From contig JAKTNK010000001.1 of the NCBI GenBank assembly GCA_029593465.1, forward strand, positions 124,001 to 188,000: 64,000 nucleotides of DNA, written 5' to 3'. Below are positions 47,332 to 54,342 of the stretch, piece by piece. The notes beneath the pieces are model-generated. The model was not told the origin of the DNA and did not search any database. It was given only the letters and a program-made list of their open reading frames with translations. Source of the stretch: Streptococcus suis. Lineage in GTDB: Bacteria; Bacillota; Bacilli; Lactobacillales; Streptococcaceae. Position 1 is the stretch's first letter; the number at the start of each line of letters is the position of its first letter. Both the position numbers and the translations under genes were made by a program.

Positions 47332-48699
47332 TTATTTTCCGAGGCAGAACTGGCTGAAGAGTTGGGTGATAAGCTCGTCTGGTGCAGCATCTCCGGTTAT
47401 TTCACCGAGAATTTCCCAAGCTCTGGTCATATCAATTTGAAGGAGATCGACTGGCATACCGAGTTCTAGCCCTTGGTTGACAGCTTTGAGGCTTTCAAGA
47501 GCCTGCTCAATCAAGGAAATATGGCGAGCATTGGAGAGATAGGTAGCGTCTTTTTCAATGAGTCCAGCGTTGTCAAAAAAGAGTTGGTTAATTCGATCTT
47601 CGATTTGATCAATGTTATCATTGGTTAAGACAGAAATACTGATGACATCTTCTGGAAGTTGTTCGCGCTCAATCTGCTCTGTCAAGTCGCTTTTGTTCAG
47701 CAAGACGATGCGGTTGCTGTTTTGACTGATGTCAAGAAGCGTTCGGTCTTGTTCTGTTAGCAGTTCAGAAGCATTAAGCACCAACAGAACAAGGTCTGCT
47801 TCGCTGAGTGCTTTTTTAGAGCGTTCCACACCGATTTGCTCGACAATATCATCCGTATCACGGATGCCAGCAGTATCAATCAATTTTAAGGGAACACCCT
47901 TGATATTGACGTATTCTTCGATGACATCACGGGTTGTCCCTTCAATATCGGTAACAATGGCCTTTTCTTCTCTTAGCAGATTGTTCAATAAACTGGACTT
48001 GCCGACATTGGGGCGACCGATGATAGCAGTTGATAGGCCCTCACGAAGGATTTTTCCCCGTTTGGCTGTCTGCAAGAGGTGCTCTAAGAGTGTTTGGAAA
48101 TCCTTGGTTTTTTCACGCATCAGCGCTGTTGTCATTTCCTCAACATCATCGTACTCTGGGTAATCAATATTGACTTCGACCTGTGCTAGGGTGTTTAGGA
48201 TTTCTTGACGAGTGTTATCAATCAGAGTCTTTAAGGAGCCATCTAGCTGTCGGATAGCCACGGCCATGGCCTTATCGGTCTTGGCGCGAATCAAATCCAT
48301 AACCGCTTCAGCCTGCGTTAAGTCAACACGTCCATTTAAGAAAGCCCGCTTGGTAAACTCCCCAGGCTCTGCTATACGCGCCCCAGAGCGAATCAATAGT
48401 TGAAGGATTTCATTGGTGACTGCAATCCCTCCATGAGTGTTGATTTCGACCACATTTTCGCGTGTGAAGGTTTTGGGCTCGCGCATGACGCTGACCATTA
48501 CCTCGTCGATAACCTCATTGTTGTCAACAATATGACCGTAGTTAATCGTGTGGCTAGCAACGGCACTTAAATCCTTGCCCTTAAATACTCTTTGAGCGAC
48601 TGTGATAGCTTGGCTACCGGATAGGCGGACAATACCGATGGCTCCCTCACCGAGTGGTGTCGAGATAGCAGCGATAGTATCAAATTCTTTTGTAATCAT
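47332..48699 (-). CDS. mnmE: tRNA modification GTPase MnmE
   Basis: 455 residues. N-terminal folate-binding domain ('[23 protein letters not shown]'), helical domain, inserted G domain with G1 '[12 protein letters not shown]', G3 'DTAGIRDT' and G4 'NKSD', and the C-terminal CxGK motif (CLGK) that ends the protein. With MnmG it makes the 5-carboxymethylaminomethyl group on wobble uridine. AAGAAAGG precedes the ATG. The prophage integrase stop lies only 24 bp upstream, so the native promoter has been displaced. Confidence 0.97.
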   Translation of the reverse strand: MITKEFDTIAAISTPLGEGAIGIVRLSGSQAITVAQRVFKGKDLSAVASHTINYGHIVDNNEVIDEVMVSVMREPKTFTRENVVEINTHGGIAVTNEILQLLIRSGARIAEPGEFTKRAFLNGRVDLTQAEAVMDLIRAKTDKAMAVAIRQLDGSLKTLIDNTRQEILNTLAQVEVNIDYPEYDDVEEMTTALMREKTKDFQTLLEHLLQTAKRGKILREGLSTAIIGRPNVGKSSLLNNLLREEKAIVTDIEGTTRDVIEEYVNIKGVPLKLIDTAGIRDTDDIVEQIGVERSKKALSEADLVLLVLNASELLTEQDRTLLDISQNSNRIVLLNKSDLTEQIEREQLPEDVISISVLTNDNIDQIEDRINQLFFDNAGLIEKDATYLSNARHISLIEQALESLKAVNQGLELGMPVDLLQIDMTRAWEILGEITGDAAPDELITQLFSQFCLGK

Positions 48700-48723
48700 A
48701 TAAAGCCTTTCTTATAAGGGTTT
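48700..48723. other. Probable left attachment-site region
   Basis: These 24 bp separate the integrase stop (48724) from the mnmE start (48699), and the phage side begins here. The core repeat cannot be named because the right junction is outside the window. Confidence 0.4.
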
Positions 48724-49800
48724 TTAGAGGTTTCGCCCCAAATCTGCCCCAAAATTGAATAATTTTTTTATTTTTTGATAGTCAGTGTCTTCTTTTTCTT
48801 GTAGCAGATGTGAGTATGTATTTAGTGTTATTGTCACATCTTTATGACCTATTAATTTAGAGATTGTGATAACCTCTATACCATTATGAAGCAGGTAACT
48901 AACATAGGTATGTCTTAGCGAATGAATATGTACAGAGCGTCCGACAATATGTTTGATACGCTTATTTAAATAAGCACTAGCTGAACTTGTAAACAAGCGA
49001 TCATTGTCCGTTAGTTGTTTATATTGTACCAATAACTTTATTGTATCATTATCAATCGGAATTTTTCTTATTGATTGTTTATTTTTTGTTGGAGCAAATC
49101 CATTATTAGTATAAGTATTCCAAGTTTTATTAATATCTATTATACCGTTTTTGAAATCAATGTCATCCCAAGTTAAACCTAGTGATTCGCCATAACGCAT
49201 ACCAGTGACAGCTAATAAATACAGTTGAAGATTTCGATATTTAAATGGTTCTGTTTTGGTCTCTTCGATTAGTTTTTGATATTCCTTAATTTCTAAAAAC
49301 TTTTCTTTTGGGTTTGTCGTTTCTTTTGTTGAGGTGATGGTAATGAGTTCAGCTGGATTTACAGCTATTATGCCATCTGCAACAGCATATTTTAGACAAG
49401 TTTTTAGTTTAGTATGAATGAGTTTTAGAGTAGATTTTTGATAGTGAGTACCCATTTCATTTATAATAGCCTGATATTCAGACGGTTTAAGATTGATTAT
49501 TTTAGTTTCTTTGAAATATTTTGCTATCGCCTTTTGAGCAGTTTCGTAATGCTTAGATGTACCAATAGAAATACGAGGCTTTTTATGAATTTTATACCAT
49601 TTTTTAAAATAATCACAAAGCGTTATTTCTTTATCAACGGAGAATCCTTTAGCCAATTCGAGTTCAGCTTTGTTGGCAGCTAGTTGAGCTAATGACTTTG
49701 TTTTAAATCCAGATTTAGATACTTGTTTATATTTACCATTGCCAACTTTATAGCTAATCCGATACTCCCAGCCGTTAGCACGTTTTCGGAAATATGCCAT
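48724..49800 (-). CDS. int: Tyrosine recombinase / phage integrase
   Basis: 358 residues from ATG 49800 (GAGGTG site; a TTG two codons upstream is less likely). N-terminal AP2-like DNA-binding region 'YFRKRANGWEYRISYK', SAM-like core-binding domain (about 60-160), and catalytic domain with R-H-R-H-Y: 'TGMRYGESLGLTW', 'HIHSLRHTYVSYLLHNG', 'LIGHKDVTITLNTYSHL' (tyrosine near 337). It defines the left edge of the element and catalyses integration beside mnmE. Confidence 0.95.
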   Translation of the reverse strand: MAYFRKRANGWEYRISYKVGNGKYKQVSKSGFKTKSLAQLAANKAELELAKGFSVDKEITLCDYFKKWYKIHKKPRISIGTSKHYETAQKAIAKYFKETKIINLKPSEYQAIINEMGTHYQKSTLKLIHTKLKTCLKYAVADGIIAVNPAELITITSTKETTNPKEKFLEIKEYQKLIEETKTEPFKYRNLQLYLLAVTGMRYGESLGLTWDDIDFKNGIIDINKTWNTYTNNGFAPTKNKQSIRKIPIDNDTIKLLVQYKQLTDNDRLFTSSASAYLNKRIKHIVGRSVHIHSLRHTYVSYLLHNGIEVITISKLIGHKDVTITLNTYSHLLQEKEDTDYQKIKKLFNFGADLGRNL

Positions 49801-49886
49801 TTGCAATTCACCTCATTTCTTGATAAAATAGGCATAATAAAGAGGGCTTTTTGATGCCTGTCTTTATTATCATTCTTCAATTATTC

Positions 49887-49925
49887 CCCACACTCAAGCT
49901 TGCCGGCCGAGAGTGTGGGGTTTTT
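49887..49925 (+). terminator. Strong terminator near the integrase
   Basis: CCCCACACTC / GAGTGTGGGG with 14-nt loop then TTTTT, on the plus strand, upstream of the integrase start. Confidence 0.85.
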
Positions 49926-49947
49926 GTTTGTAAAAAGGAGTTGGAAA

Positions 49948-50010
49948 ATGAGTTATAAGCTACCCTATCACGGTGCTAGCTTTTTTTGTATGCTGAGAGA
50001 GCGATTCTGA
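49948..50010 (+). CDS. Possible 20-residue peptide
   Basis: ATG 7 nt after AAGGAG, encoding MSYKLPYHGASFFCMLRERF. The ribosome site is strong but no promoter is clear and a terminator lies just upstream. I do not recognise it. It may be fortuitous. Confidence 0.25.
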   Translation: MSYKLPYHGASFFCMLRERF

Positions 50011-50064
50011 GGATGTTTAGTGCACTTTGCCCTTGTAATCAATCAACAGAGAGTGTTGGTGTTT

Positions 50065-51030
50065 TTATCTATTTTTTGTCTTGAATCTTAACCTAGACGA
50101 CTTATTTCTAGGAATGCTTGAAACATTGTTACTATTAATCTGTCTATTATGATTTTCTGTTTTTAGATTTGGTAAATGTAGATTTTCCTTCCAGTTAGAT
50201 GGAAATCCCAAATCAGAAAGTTCAATAACAGTACGGTATTTGTCAATTGTTTCTGCCAACCTAAGTAAATGGCTTTCCAAAACGGGACTATCTTTTAAAA
50301 TATAACTAAGTAAGATAATATTGATATATAGTTTATTAGTCTGATAGCGATTCGTATGATGTTTCTCCCATTTTGGAGTGTTAATAAATGTTTCACCGTA
50401 TAATCTCATATTATGAGCCAGTTTATTCCTAAGTACCCGGAGGCTATCGATCCAACTGTCCAAGGTTTTAGGAGATAAATTAAGGTCTTTACTGACATTC
50501 TTTCGATCTCGACTAGGAATATTTTTGTAAAGATATTTTAAATTTCCAAGTGTCATAAGATTGACAGCAACCCAGATTGGAAATTGTCCACGGTATTGAT
50601 TGATATGGTGTCTAACAAAAAGTACCTCGCTGTTATTAGCAATGCTTTTTTGAAAATCTATCATGAAGCGTCGATGCTCTTGTGAAGAGGACCAGTAATT
50701 AACATCGGTGTATATCAGAGGATCGTCTTTGTGATGGATTGCAATATTATATGCTATTCGTGTTTTTAACATTTCTTCAGCCTCTGAAACAAGTCCTAGT
50801 AGAATGGTTCTTACTTCACTATCAAAATAGTAGCGATCTATAGCTAAATCAAATGATGTTCCTGGATTATAACAATCTAATTGTTTATTTTTAAAAGGAA
50901 ATAGGAAGCCAGTTAATGTGTAGTAGTTAACATTTTGTAGTGTTTTGTAGGCTCTATCATAATCTGGAATCTCTAATTTTCGCCCGCTTAGTTTCTCCAA
51001 TTGTTCATTGATAGTTTTACCCTTTTTCAT
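50065..51030 (-). CDS. Abi_2 (AbiD/AbiF) family HEPN abortive-infection protein
   Basis: 321 residues. 'DYDRAYKTLQNVNYYTLTGFLFPF' is the N-terminal Abi_2 pattern; the region 'YFDSEVRTILLGLVSEAEEMLKTRIAY' follows. The HEPN RNase motif R(N)x3-4H is present as 'LRVLRNKLAHNMRLYGE' near residue 205. The C-terminal 40 residues are basic. AGGAG precedes the ATG at 51030. It stands between integrase and repressor in the lysogeny region, the usual place for phage-exclusion genes. A promoter, structured RNA and terminator lie directly upstream (51049-51141), so expression depends on read-through or RNA control. The RNase mechanism is inferred from the family. Confidence 0.85.
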   Translation of the reverse strand: MKKGKTINEQLEKLSGRKLEIPDYDRAYKTLQNVNYYTLTGFLFPFKNKQLDCYNPGTSFDLAIDRYYFDSEVRTILLGLVSEAEEMLKTRIAYNIAIHHKDDPLIYTDVNYWSSSQEHRRFMIDFQKSIANNSEVLFVRHHINQYRGQFPIWVAVNLMTLGNLKYLYKNIPSRDRKNVSKDLNLSPKTLDSWIDSLRVLRNKLAHNMRLYGETFINTPKWEKHHTNRYQTNKLYINIILLSYILKDSPVLESHLLRLAETIDKYRTVIELSDLGFPSNWKENLHLPNLKTENHNRQINSNNVSSIPRNKSSRLRFKTKNR

Positions 51031-51048
51031 AAAAATCTCCTAAATAAC

Positions 51049-51106
51049 AAAAAAACGACTTAGCACTGGTACGCTGCATGGGCAAGCGTTGCTAAGTCTT
51101 AATCAT
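51049..51106 (-). ncRNA. Small structured RNA upstream of the Abi gene
   Basis: On the minus strand a promoter (51113-51141) starts transcription near 51106. The RNA contains nested stems: outer GACTTAGCA / TGCTAAGTC (9 bp, perfect), inner ACGCT / AGCGT around TGCCCATGC, and then seven U (51049-51055), an intrinsic terminator. Length about 58 nt. It ends 19 nt before the Abi ATG. AbiF-type toxins are known with adjacent antitoxin RNAs; position and form fit that role, but the function is inference. Confidence 0.6.
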
Positions 51107-51112
51107 GACATT

Positions 51113-51141
51113 ATAATAAAACAATAGCGTTCACTTGTCAA
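51113..51141 (-). promoter_or_regulatory. Promoter of the Abi-linked RNA
   Basis: Minus strand: perfect TTGACA (complement of 51136-51141), 17-nt spacer, TATTAT (complement of 51113-51118). Confidence 0.75.
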
Positions 51142-51186
51142 CTCTTTTGAGTATTTTTTATAACAAATTTAAAAATTCTTCAATCA

Positions 51187-51212
51187 CCATCGCTAATAAG
51201 GCGATGGTTTTT
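51187..51212 (+). terminator. Terminator-like hairpin beside the repressor gene
   Basis: CCATCGC-TAATAAG-GCGATGG followed by TTTTT on the plus strand. It faces away from the two flanking minus-strand genes, so its role is unclear. Confidence 0.4.
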
Positions 51213-51256
51213 ATTTTTCAAATAAATAATATTTTATGATAGGGTTGTTTTGCCTC

Positions 51257-52033
51257 TTACATCTCCATGGGTTGGAAGTGGCCGACGATTTTGCCGATGA
51301 TGCGAGGGTCTTCGGTGAACGGGGCGAATTTGTCGGCGTATTTTTGGTTTAGGGATACTAGGCGCAAGCCGTCTTGTTCGCGATAGACTTTCTTGATATA
51401 GGTTTGACCGTCCCAATCCACGGCATAGATGGCGCCATCATAGTCGAAGCCTGTTTGCTTGATGAGGACGACTTCACCGTTGAGGTAGGTTGGCTCCATG
51501 GAGTCCCCAAAGACCCATGAGGCGAAGTCGTGATCCATTTTTTCGTCGTGAAAGACAATGTCATAGTTGCCGTCGTTGAAGTAGGTGAAGCCTGTTCCTG
51601 CGGATAGTTTTTCAAAGACCTTATATTCGTAGAGCGGTTCGTTGAGGGTGACAACCTCTGCTTCTTGCTCCTCCAGTTGCTCTGTGGCGACCTCTAGGAC
51701 GACTTCTTGGCGCTCTGGTTGTAATTGCACCACCTTGTCGTTAATGGCCTGTACGGTCGCATTAGGGGCTTGTGAGGGGGTGGAAGACGCAAAGCGGGGG
51801 TCTATATCGGACTTTCTAACGTGAAAGAAGTCAGCTATTTTTTGAACATTTCCAGGTATTGGTAATGATGTTCCTTTGACATAACCTGTTAAGGTGCTTG
51901 CTGGGATATTAGTACCACGAGACAAATCAACTTGCTTCAACCCTGCTTCAGACAATAACGAATTAATGTTTGAGGATATGATACGCATATATTCTTTATC
52001 TTGTGGAGTTAACTTACCTCTTCCTCTAGCCAT
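51257..52033 (-). CDS. CI-like repressor with HTH and S24 peptidase domains
   Basis: 258 residues. N-terminal XRE helix-turn-helix ('GLKQVDLSRGTNIPASTLTGYVKG', about 32-55), linker, and a LexA-type S24 domain with the Ala-Gly cleavage site in 'EKLSAGTGF', the catalytic serine in 'VFGDSMEPTYLNGEVV' and the lysine in 'QTYIKKVY'. It should maintain lysogeny and undergo RecA-stimulated self-cleavage after DNA damage. Palindromes TCGTA...TACGA in the divergent region are the likely operators. Confidence 0.93.
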   Translation of the reverse strand: MARGRGKLTPQDKEYMRIISSNINSLLSEAGLKQVDLSRGTNIPASTLTGYVKGTSLPIPGNVQKIADFFHVRKSDIDPRFASSTPSQAPNATVQAINDKVVQLQPERQEVVLEVATEQLEEQEAEVVTLNEPLYEYKVFEKLSAGTGFTYFNDGNYDIVFHDEKMDHDFASWVFGDSMEPTYLNGEVVLIKQTGFDYDGAIYAVDWDGQTYIKKVYREQDGLRLVSLNQKYADKFAPFTEDPRIIGKIVGHFQPMEM

Positions 52034-52100
52034 TTTAATTATTCCTCCGTATTTTCTACTATAATAGTACCGTTTTAAATCGTAAATGTAAATAAAAAAA

Positions 52101-52115
52101 TCGTAAAAAATACGA
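52101..52115. promoter_or_regulatory. CI-type operator in the switch region
   Basis: TCGTAAAAAATACGA, inverted TCGT/ACGA arms. A third half-matching copy (AAATCGTAAA) lies at 52077-52086. Confidence 0.6.
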
Positions 52116-52133
52116 AAAAAATCAAAAAAACTA

Positions 52134-52162
52134 TTGACTTACGAATTAAATCGTAGTATAAT
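52134..52162 (+). promoter_or_regulatory. Rightward early promoter with embedded operator
   Basis: TTGACT (52134-52139), 17-nt spacer, perfect TATAAT (52157-52162). The spacer holds the palindrome TACGAATTAAATCGTA (52140-52155). A bound repressor covers the promoter: the lysogenic-lytic switch. Confidence 0.85.
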
Positions 52163-52196
52163 AAATACATAAAGTTAAGGAAGGAGGAAATGAGAT

Positions 52197-52313
52197 ATGC
52201 GGAAACGCAAGCATCAGACAAAAAAAGAGCCTTGGCTAGACGGACCAAAAGCTCTAGTTATCTCAACAGTTGTTACAGCCACGGTTGAGTTAATTAAACA
52301 CTTCTTCAAGTAA
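52197..52313 (+). CDS. Small early phage protein (38 aa)
   Basis: First ORF of the rightward transcript, after AAGGAGG with 9-nt spacing to ATG 52197. A basic N-terminus (MRKRKHQTKKEP) is followed by a hydrophobic segment (ALVISTVVTATVELI) and a short basic tail. A competing ATG at 52190 gives another 32-residue frame with a less protein-like composition. Not recognised; a hairpin follows the stop (52321-52352). Confidence 0.5.
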   Translation: MRKRKHQTKKEPWLDGPKALVISTVVTATVELIKHFFK

Positions 52314-52320
52314 GAAGTAG

Positions 52321-52352
52321 TAGTGGAAGGGGGAACCCCCTCCTGACCACTA
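52321..52352 (+). other. Stem-loop after the first early ORF
   Basis: TAGTGG / CCACTA outer and AGGGGG / CCCCCT inner arms. No T run. It resembles the stem-loop after the small ORF at 55372 in position. Confidence 0.45.
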
Positions 52353-52379
52353 TTATAGCATATCTCATAAAGAAATCAA

Positions 52380-52466
52380 ATGAACAAAAAGAAGTTTTGG
52401 AACACAGTTTGTTGGTTTTTAGTTGGTATTCTTTGGATCTACTATTTCTGGCGGTGGCTTTTCTAG
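52380..52466 (+). CDS. Tiny membrane peptide (28 aa)
   Basis: MNKKKFWNTVCWFLVGILWI... with six tryptophans and tyrosines flanking one membrane span; stop at 52464-52466. The ribosome site is weak (AAAGAAAT). Tiny single-span proteins are common in the early region of streptococcal phages; function unknown. Confidence 0.4.
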   Translation: MNKKKFWNTVCWFLVGILWIYYFWRWLF

Positions 52467-52494
52467 TTTGATAGTTCAGGAAGGGGGTGATTTT

Positions 52495-52719
52495 TTGACA
52501 AAACTGACACTTAGAGCTCTGAGAACGAATTACAGCATGACGGCAAAGGAAGTTGCTGATGATTTGGATATTCATCAGCAAACATTATTAAAGTATGAAC
52601 AGGATAGTACTCGGATACCCATAGATTTGTTACAAAAATTAGCAGAGTACTATCGTGTTAACATGAATGATATTTTTTTAGGCAATAAATACGAATTAAA
52701 ACGTAATTTAAAGCAATAA
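52495..52719 (+). CDS. Cro-like XRE-family regulator
   Basis: 74 residues from TTG 52495, 6 nt downstream of GGAAGGGGG. HTH 'MTAKEVADDLDIHQQTLLKYEQDSTRIPIDLLQKLAEYYRVN' (about 14-56) covers most of the protein. It sits after the rightward promoter, opposite the CI-like gene, the classic position of Cro/antirepressor. An operator-like sequence lies inside the last codons (52690-52705). Confidence 0.8.
   Translation: MTKLTLRALRTNYSMTAKEVADDLDIHQQTLLKYEQDSTRIPIDLLQKLAEYYRVNMNDIFLGNKYELKRNLKQ
52690..52705. promoter_or_regulatory. Operator copy inside the end of the cro-like gene
   Basis: TACGAATTAAAACGTA differs at one position from the operator in the early promoter (TACGAATTAAATCGTA). Confidence 0.55.
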
Positions 52720-52732
52720 AATAATTTTTTCG

Positions 52733-52780
52733 TTGATAAACTACATTTATCAAAGTTTTCTATTGACAACAATAGAAAAC
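52733..52780. promoter_or_regulatory. Two inverted repeats upstream of the 52805 gene
   Basis: TTGATAAA-CTACA-TTTATCAA (52733-52753) and GTTTTCTATTG-ACAA-CAATAGAAAAC (52755-52780), both perfect. The second contains TTGACA, a -35 hexamer, but I see no convincing -10. Distinct from the CI operators. Confidence 0.6.
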
Positions 52781-52804
52781 TTAAACTAATGGAAAGGAGA
52801 TGAG

Positions 52805-53002
52805 ATGGGACGCAATCATATTGAAATATACATCGAGTTGAGACAGTCTTTAACTCGGAACGAGTGGGAAAAATTAGATGGACTATACGAGTTTATACTC
52901 CATAAAAAAGAGCGTCAACTAACAAAAGATTTGACACTAAATGATGGTGAAATAGAAATCTTTCGTAGTAGCGCTCAGGAACTAAATGAGATTAGCGAAT
53001 AA
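52805..53002 (+). CDS. Small phage protein (65 aa), unknown
   Basis: ATG 52805 after AAAGGAGA. MGRNHIEIYIELRQSLTRNEW... is a short acidic protein with predicted helices and no membrane segment. Its last bases overlap the 3' end of the convergent 61-residue gene. I do not recognise a family. Confidence 0.6.
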   Translation: MGRNHIEIYIELRQSLTRNEWEKLDGLYEFILHKKERQLTKDLTLNDGEIEIFRSSAQELNEISE

Positions 53003-53177
53003 TCCCACGCATTCTGTCCGCAAGTCTATCGTGTTCGTCAATAGATTTGGACAGGTTGCCAGCAACACGTCTATCTCTGGAAAATTCATCTAGGACTTTG
53101 GCGAGTGCTTTGGATAAATTCTCAGAGTCATCAATGCCGTATTCATCAAGAATAATTTTGATGAGTTGGTCGTTCAT
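52992..53177 (-). CDS. Small phage protein on the minus strand (61 aa)
   Basis: MNDQLIKIILDEYGIDDSE..., acidic N-terminal half, then 'SRDRRVAGNLSKSIDEHDRLADRMRGIIR', predicted helical. Start supported by AAGGAGGGG six nt upstream and by an extended -10 promoter (53210-53218) nearly identical to one at 54262. The opposite orientation within an otherwise rightward region suggests independent, lysogeny-phase expression. Function unknown. Confidence 0.6.
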   Translation of the reverse strand: MNDQLIKIILDEYGIDDSENLSKALAKVLDEFSRDRRVAGNLSKSIDEHDRLADRMRGIIR

Positions 53178-53209
53178 ATGCCTCCCCTCCTTTCTGTGTT
53201 GATAGGTTT

Positions 53210-53218
53210 ATTATATCA
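53210..53218 (-). promoter_or_regulatory. Minus-strand extended -10 promoter (copy 1)
   Basis: TGA-TATAAT on the minus strand. Plus-strand context TTTATTATATCACG is shared with the promoter at 54262. Confidence 0.65.
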
Positions 53219-53260
53219 CGGGAGGGGAGTAGGAAATAATTTTAGAAAGGAGAAACAAAA

Positions 53261-53425
53261 ATGGCAACTATTGGAATATCCGACGATAACTATACAAAAT
53301 TAAAGAAGTTATCAGAAGAGACAGGTAAGCCTGTTCGCGCTTTGGCGGATTACTTTGTCAGCAAGGGCTTGGAAAAGGTCGTTGTGAAAGAAGTGCAACG
53401 GACAACTAAGGAACTGGTACTGTGA
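53261..53425 (+). CDS. Ribbon-helix-helix-like small regulator (54 aa)
   Basis: ATG 53261, 8 nt after AAAGGAG. MATIGISDDNYTKLKKLSEETGKPVRALADYFVSKGLEK fits a CopG/Arc ribbon-helix-helix: a short beta strand, a helix beginning at 'DDNYTKLKKLSEETG' and a second helix at 'VRALADYFVSKGLEK'. Probably a DNA-binding dimer in phage control. Too short for many gene callers. Confidence 0.65.
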   Translation: MATIGISDDNYTKLKKLSEETGKPVRALADYFVSKGLEKVVVKEVQRTTKELVL

Positions 53426-53812
53426 GGGTAAGAAAGGATGCAAATGCAGGAAATTCAACTTTTAATAACGTTACTGTTATCAACCATTTTTTCAATGTAA
53501 TCTCAGAACTATCAGTAACTAAACAAAAACCGGTTATATTTCCTGGATGATAATTGAAATCAATGTTAAAGTATTCTGTTTTTCTTGGTCGGAATTGATA
53601 ATTACTTTAACGACATTATCAAAATATCTTGAAGACCCGTCTTTGCGGCTGGATTTGATTATTGGGGAGCTTGGGAACCATCTACCAACATTAAGTTAGA
53701 AATTCAGCGCAAAAATAGTCAGACTTCGCTTGAGCTTATTAGCTAAACACGAAAAATATTACAAAATGAAATTCGGTCTGTAAATGACATCGCATAGCTG
53801 AAAGGGGGAGAG
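53426..53812 (-). pseudogene. 387-bp gap with a possible decayed minus-strand gene
   Basis: No intact gene of convincing size. On the minus strand 'GRWFPSSPIIKSSRKDGSS' and 'RYFDNVVKVIINSDQEK' (about 53690-53590) would join, after one added base, to 'TEYFNIDFNYHPGNITGF' and 'CLVTDSSEITLKKW' (about 53590-53460). A further fragment 'AQAKSDYFCAEF' lies upstream in yet another frame. This looks like a frameshifted phage gene, but a plus-strand 50-codon frame covers the same bases (53546-53697), so the call is tentative. A 19-codon plus-strand frame starts at 53438. Confidence 0.3.
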
Positions 53813-54103
53813 ATGAACAGTATTAAAGTAGCTGGTATGGTCTATACAGTAATAGTTACAGAATACTTTAAAGACGCAGATGATGATAGAAATTTGTGGG
53901 GATTATGTGACTATGAACAACAAATCATTTATATACGAAAATCATTATCCGATCAAAAGAAAAGGCAGGTGCTAATCCATGAATTAACACATGCCATTAT
54001 GCACGAAGCAGGATATAAGGAGCAAGACGAGGAATTGGTTGAACGTTTTTCTCTTATCTTGCACCAAGTTTTGAACGACAATCTAACATTATTCAATGTT
54101 TAG
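53813..54103 (+). CDS. ImmA/IrrE-type metallopeptidase-like phage protein
   Basis: 96 residues after AAGGGGGAG. The zinc motif HExxH is present as 'LIHELTHAIMHEAGY', with a downstream 'EQDEELVERFS' glutamate candidate. The start 'MNSIKVAGMVYTVIVTEY' and '...DYEQQIIYIRKS' are typical for short phage ImmA/IrrE relatives. Larger ImmA proteins cleave repressors to trigger element excision; here no partner ImmR is adjacent, so the substrate is unknown. Confidence 0.75.
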   Translation: MNSIKVAGMVYTVIVTEYFKDADDDRNLWGLCDYEQQIIYIRKSLSDQKKRQVLIHELTHAIMHEAGYKEQDEELVERFSLILHQVLNDNLTLFNV

Positions 54104-54230
54104 TAGATTTGTGGTTATTTAAAGTTTTACTTGCTTTAGATTTAGCTGACTTAGAAGAGCTAGTAGCTAGAGTTTTGCCAGCTTTTCTAACAGGCGATGA
54201 TGGTTTGCAAGAACTTTTAGATTTGGCCAT
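54093..54230 (-). CDS. Lysine/serine-rich small protein (45 aa)
   Basis: Minus-strand ATG at 54230, 7 nt downstream of AAAGGAGGG, encoding MAKSKSSCKPSSPVRKAGK..., almost half lysine and serine, histone-tail-like and certainly basic. An extended -10 promoter at 54262 precedes it. Its 3' end overlaps the ImmA-like gene by 11 bp. Possibly nucleic-acid-binding. Not recognised. Confidence 0.5.
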   Translation of the reverse strand: MAKSKSSCKPSSPVRKAGKTLATSSSKSAKSKASKTLNNHKSTKH

Positions 54231-54261
54231 AATCATCCCTCCTTTCCATATTGGTAGCTTT

Positions 54262-54270
54262 ATTATATCA
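54262..54270 (-). promoter_or_regulatory. Minus-strand extended -10 promoter (copy 2)
   Basis: TGA-TATAAT; TTTATTATATCACG context identical to copy 1 at 53210. Confidence 0.65.
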
Positions 54271-54284
54271 CGACAGGAGAACGC

Positions 54285-54312
54285 AAAAAAAAAAGTCCGA
54301 TTGGGGTCGGAC
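54285..54312 (-). terminator. Minus-strand intrinsic terminator
   Basis: GTCCGA-CCCCAA-TCGGAC followed, on the minus strand, by ten T. It would stop leftward transcription arriving from the right and insulates the promoter at 54262. Confidence 0.65.
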
Positions 54313-54342
54313 TCATACTAAAACATTCAAGAGGATTATACC

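Noticed and set aside
47729-48163. 144-codon plus-strand ORF
   Set aside because: Shadow of mnmE; low-complexity serine-rich translation.
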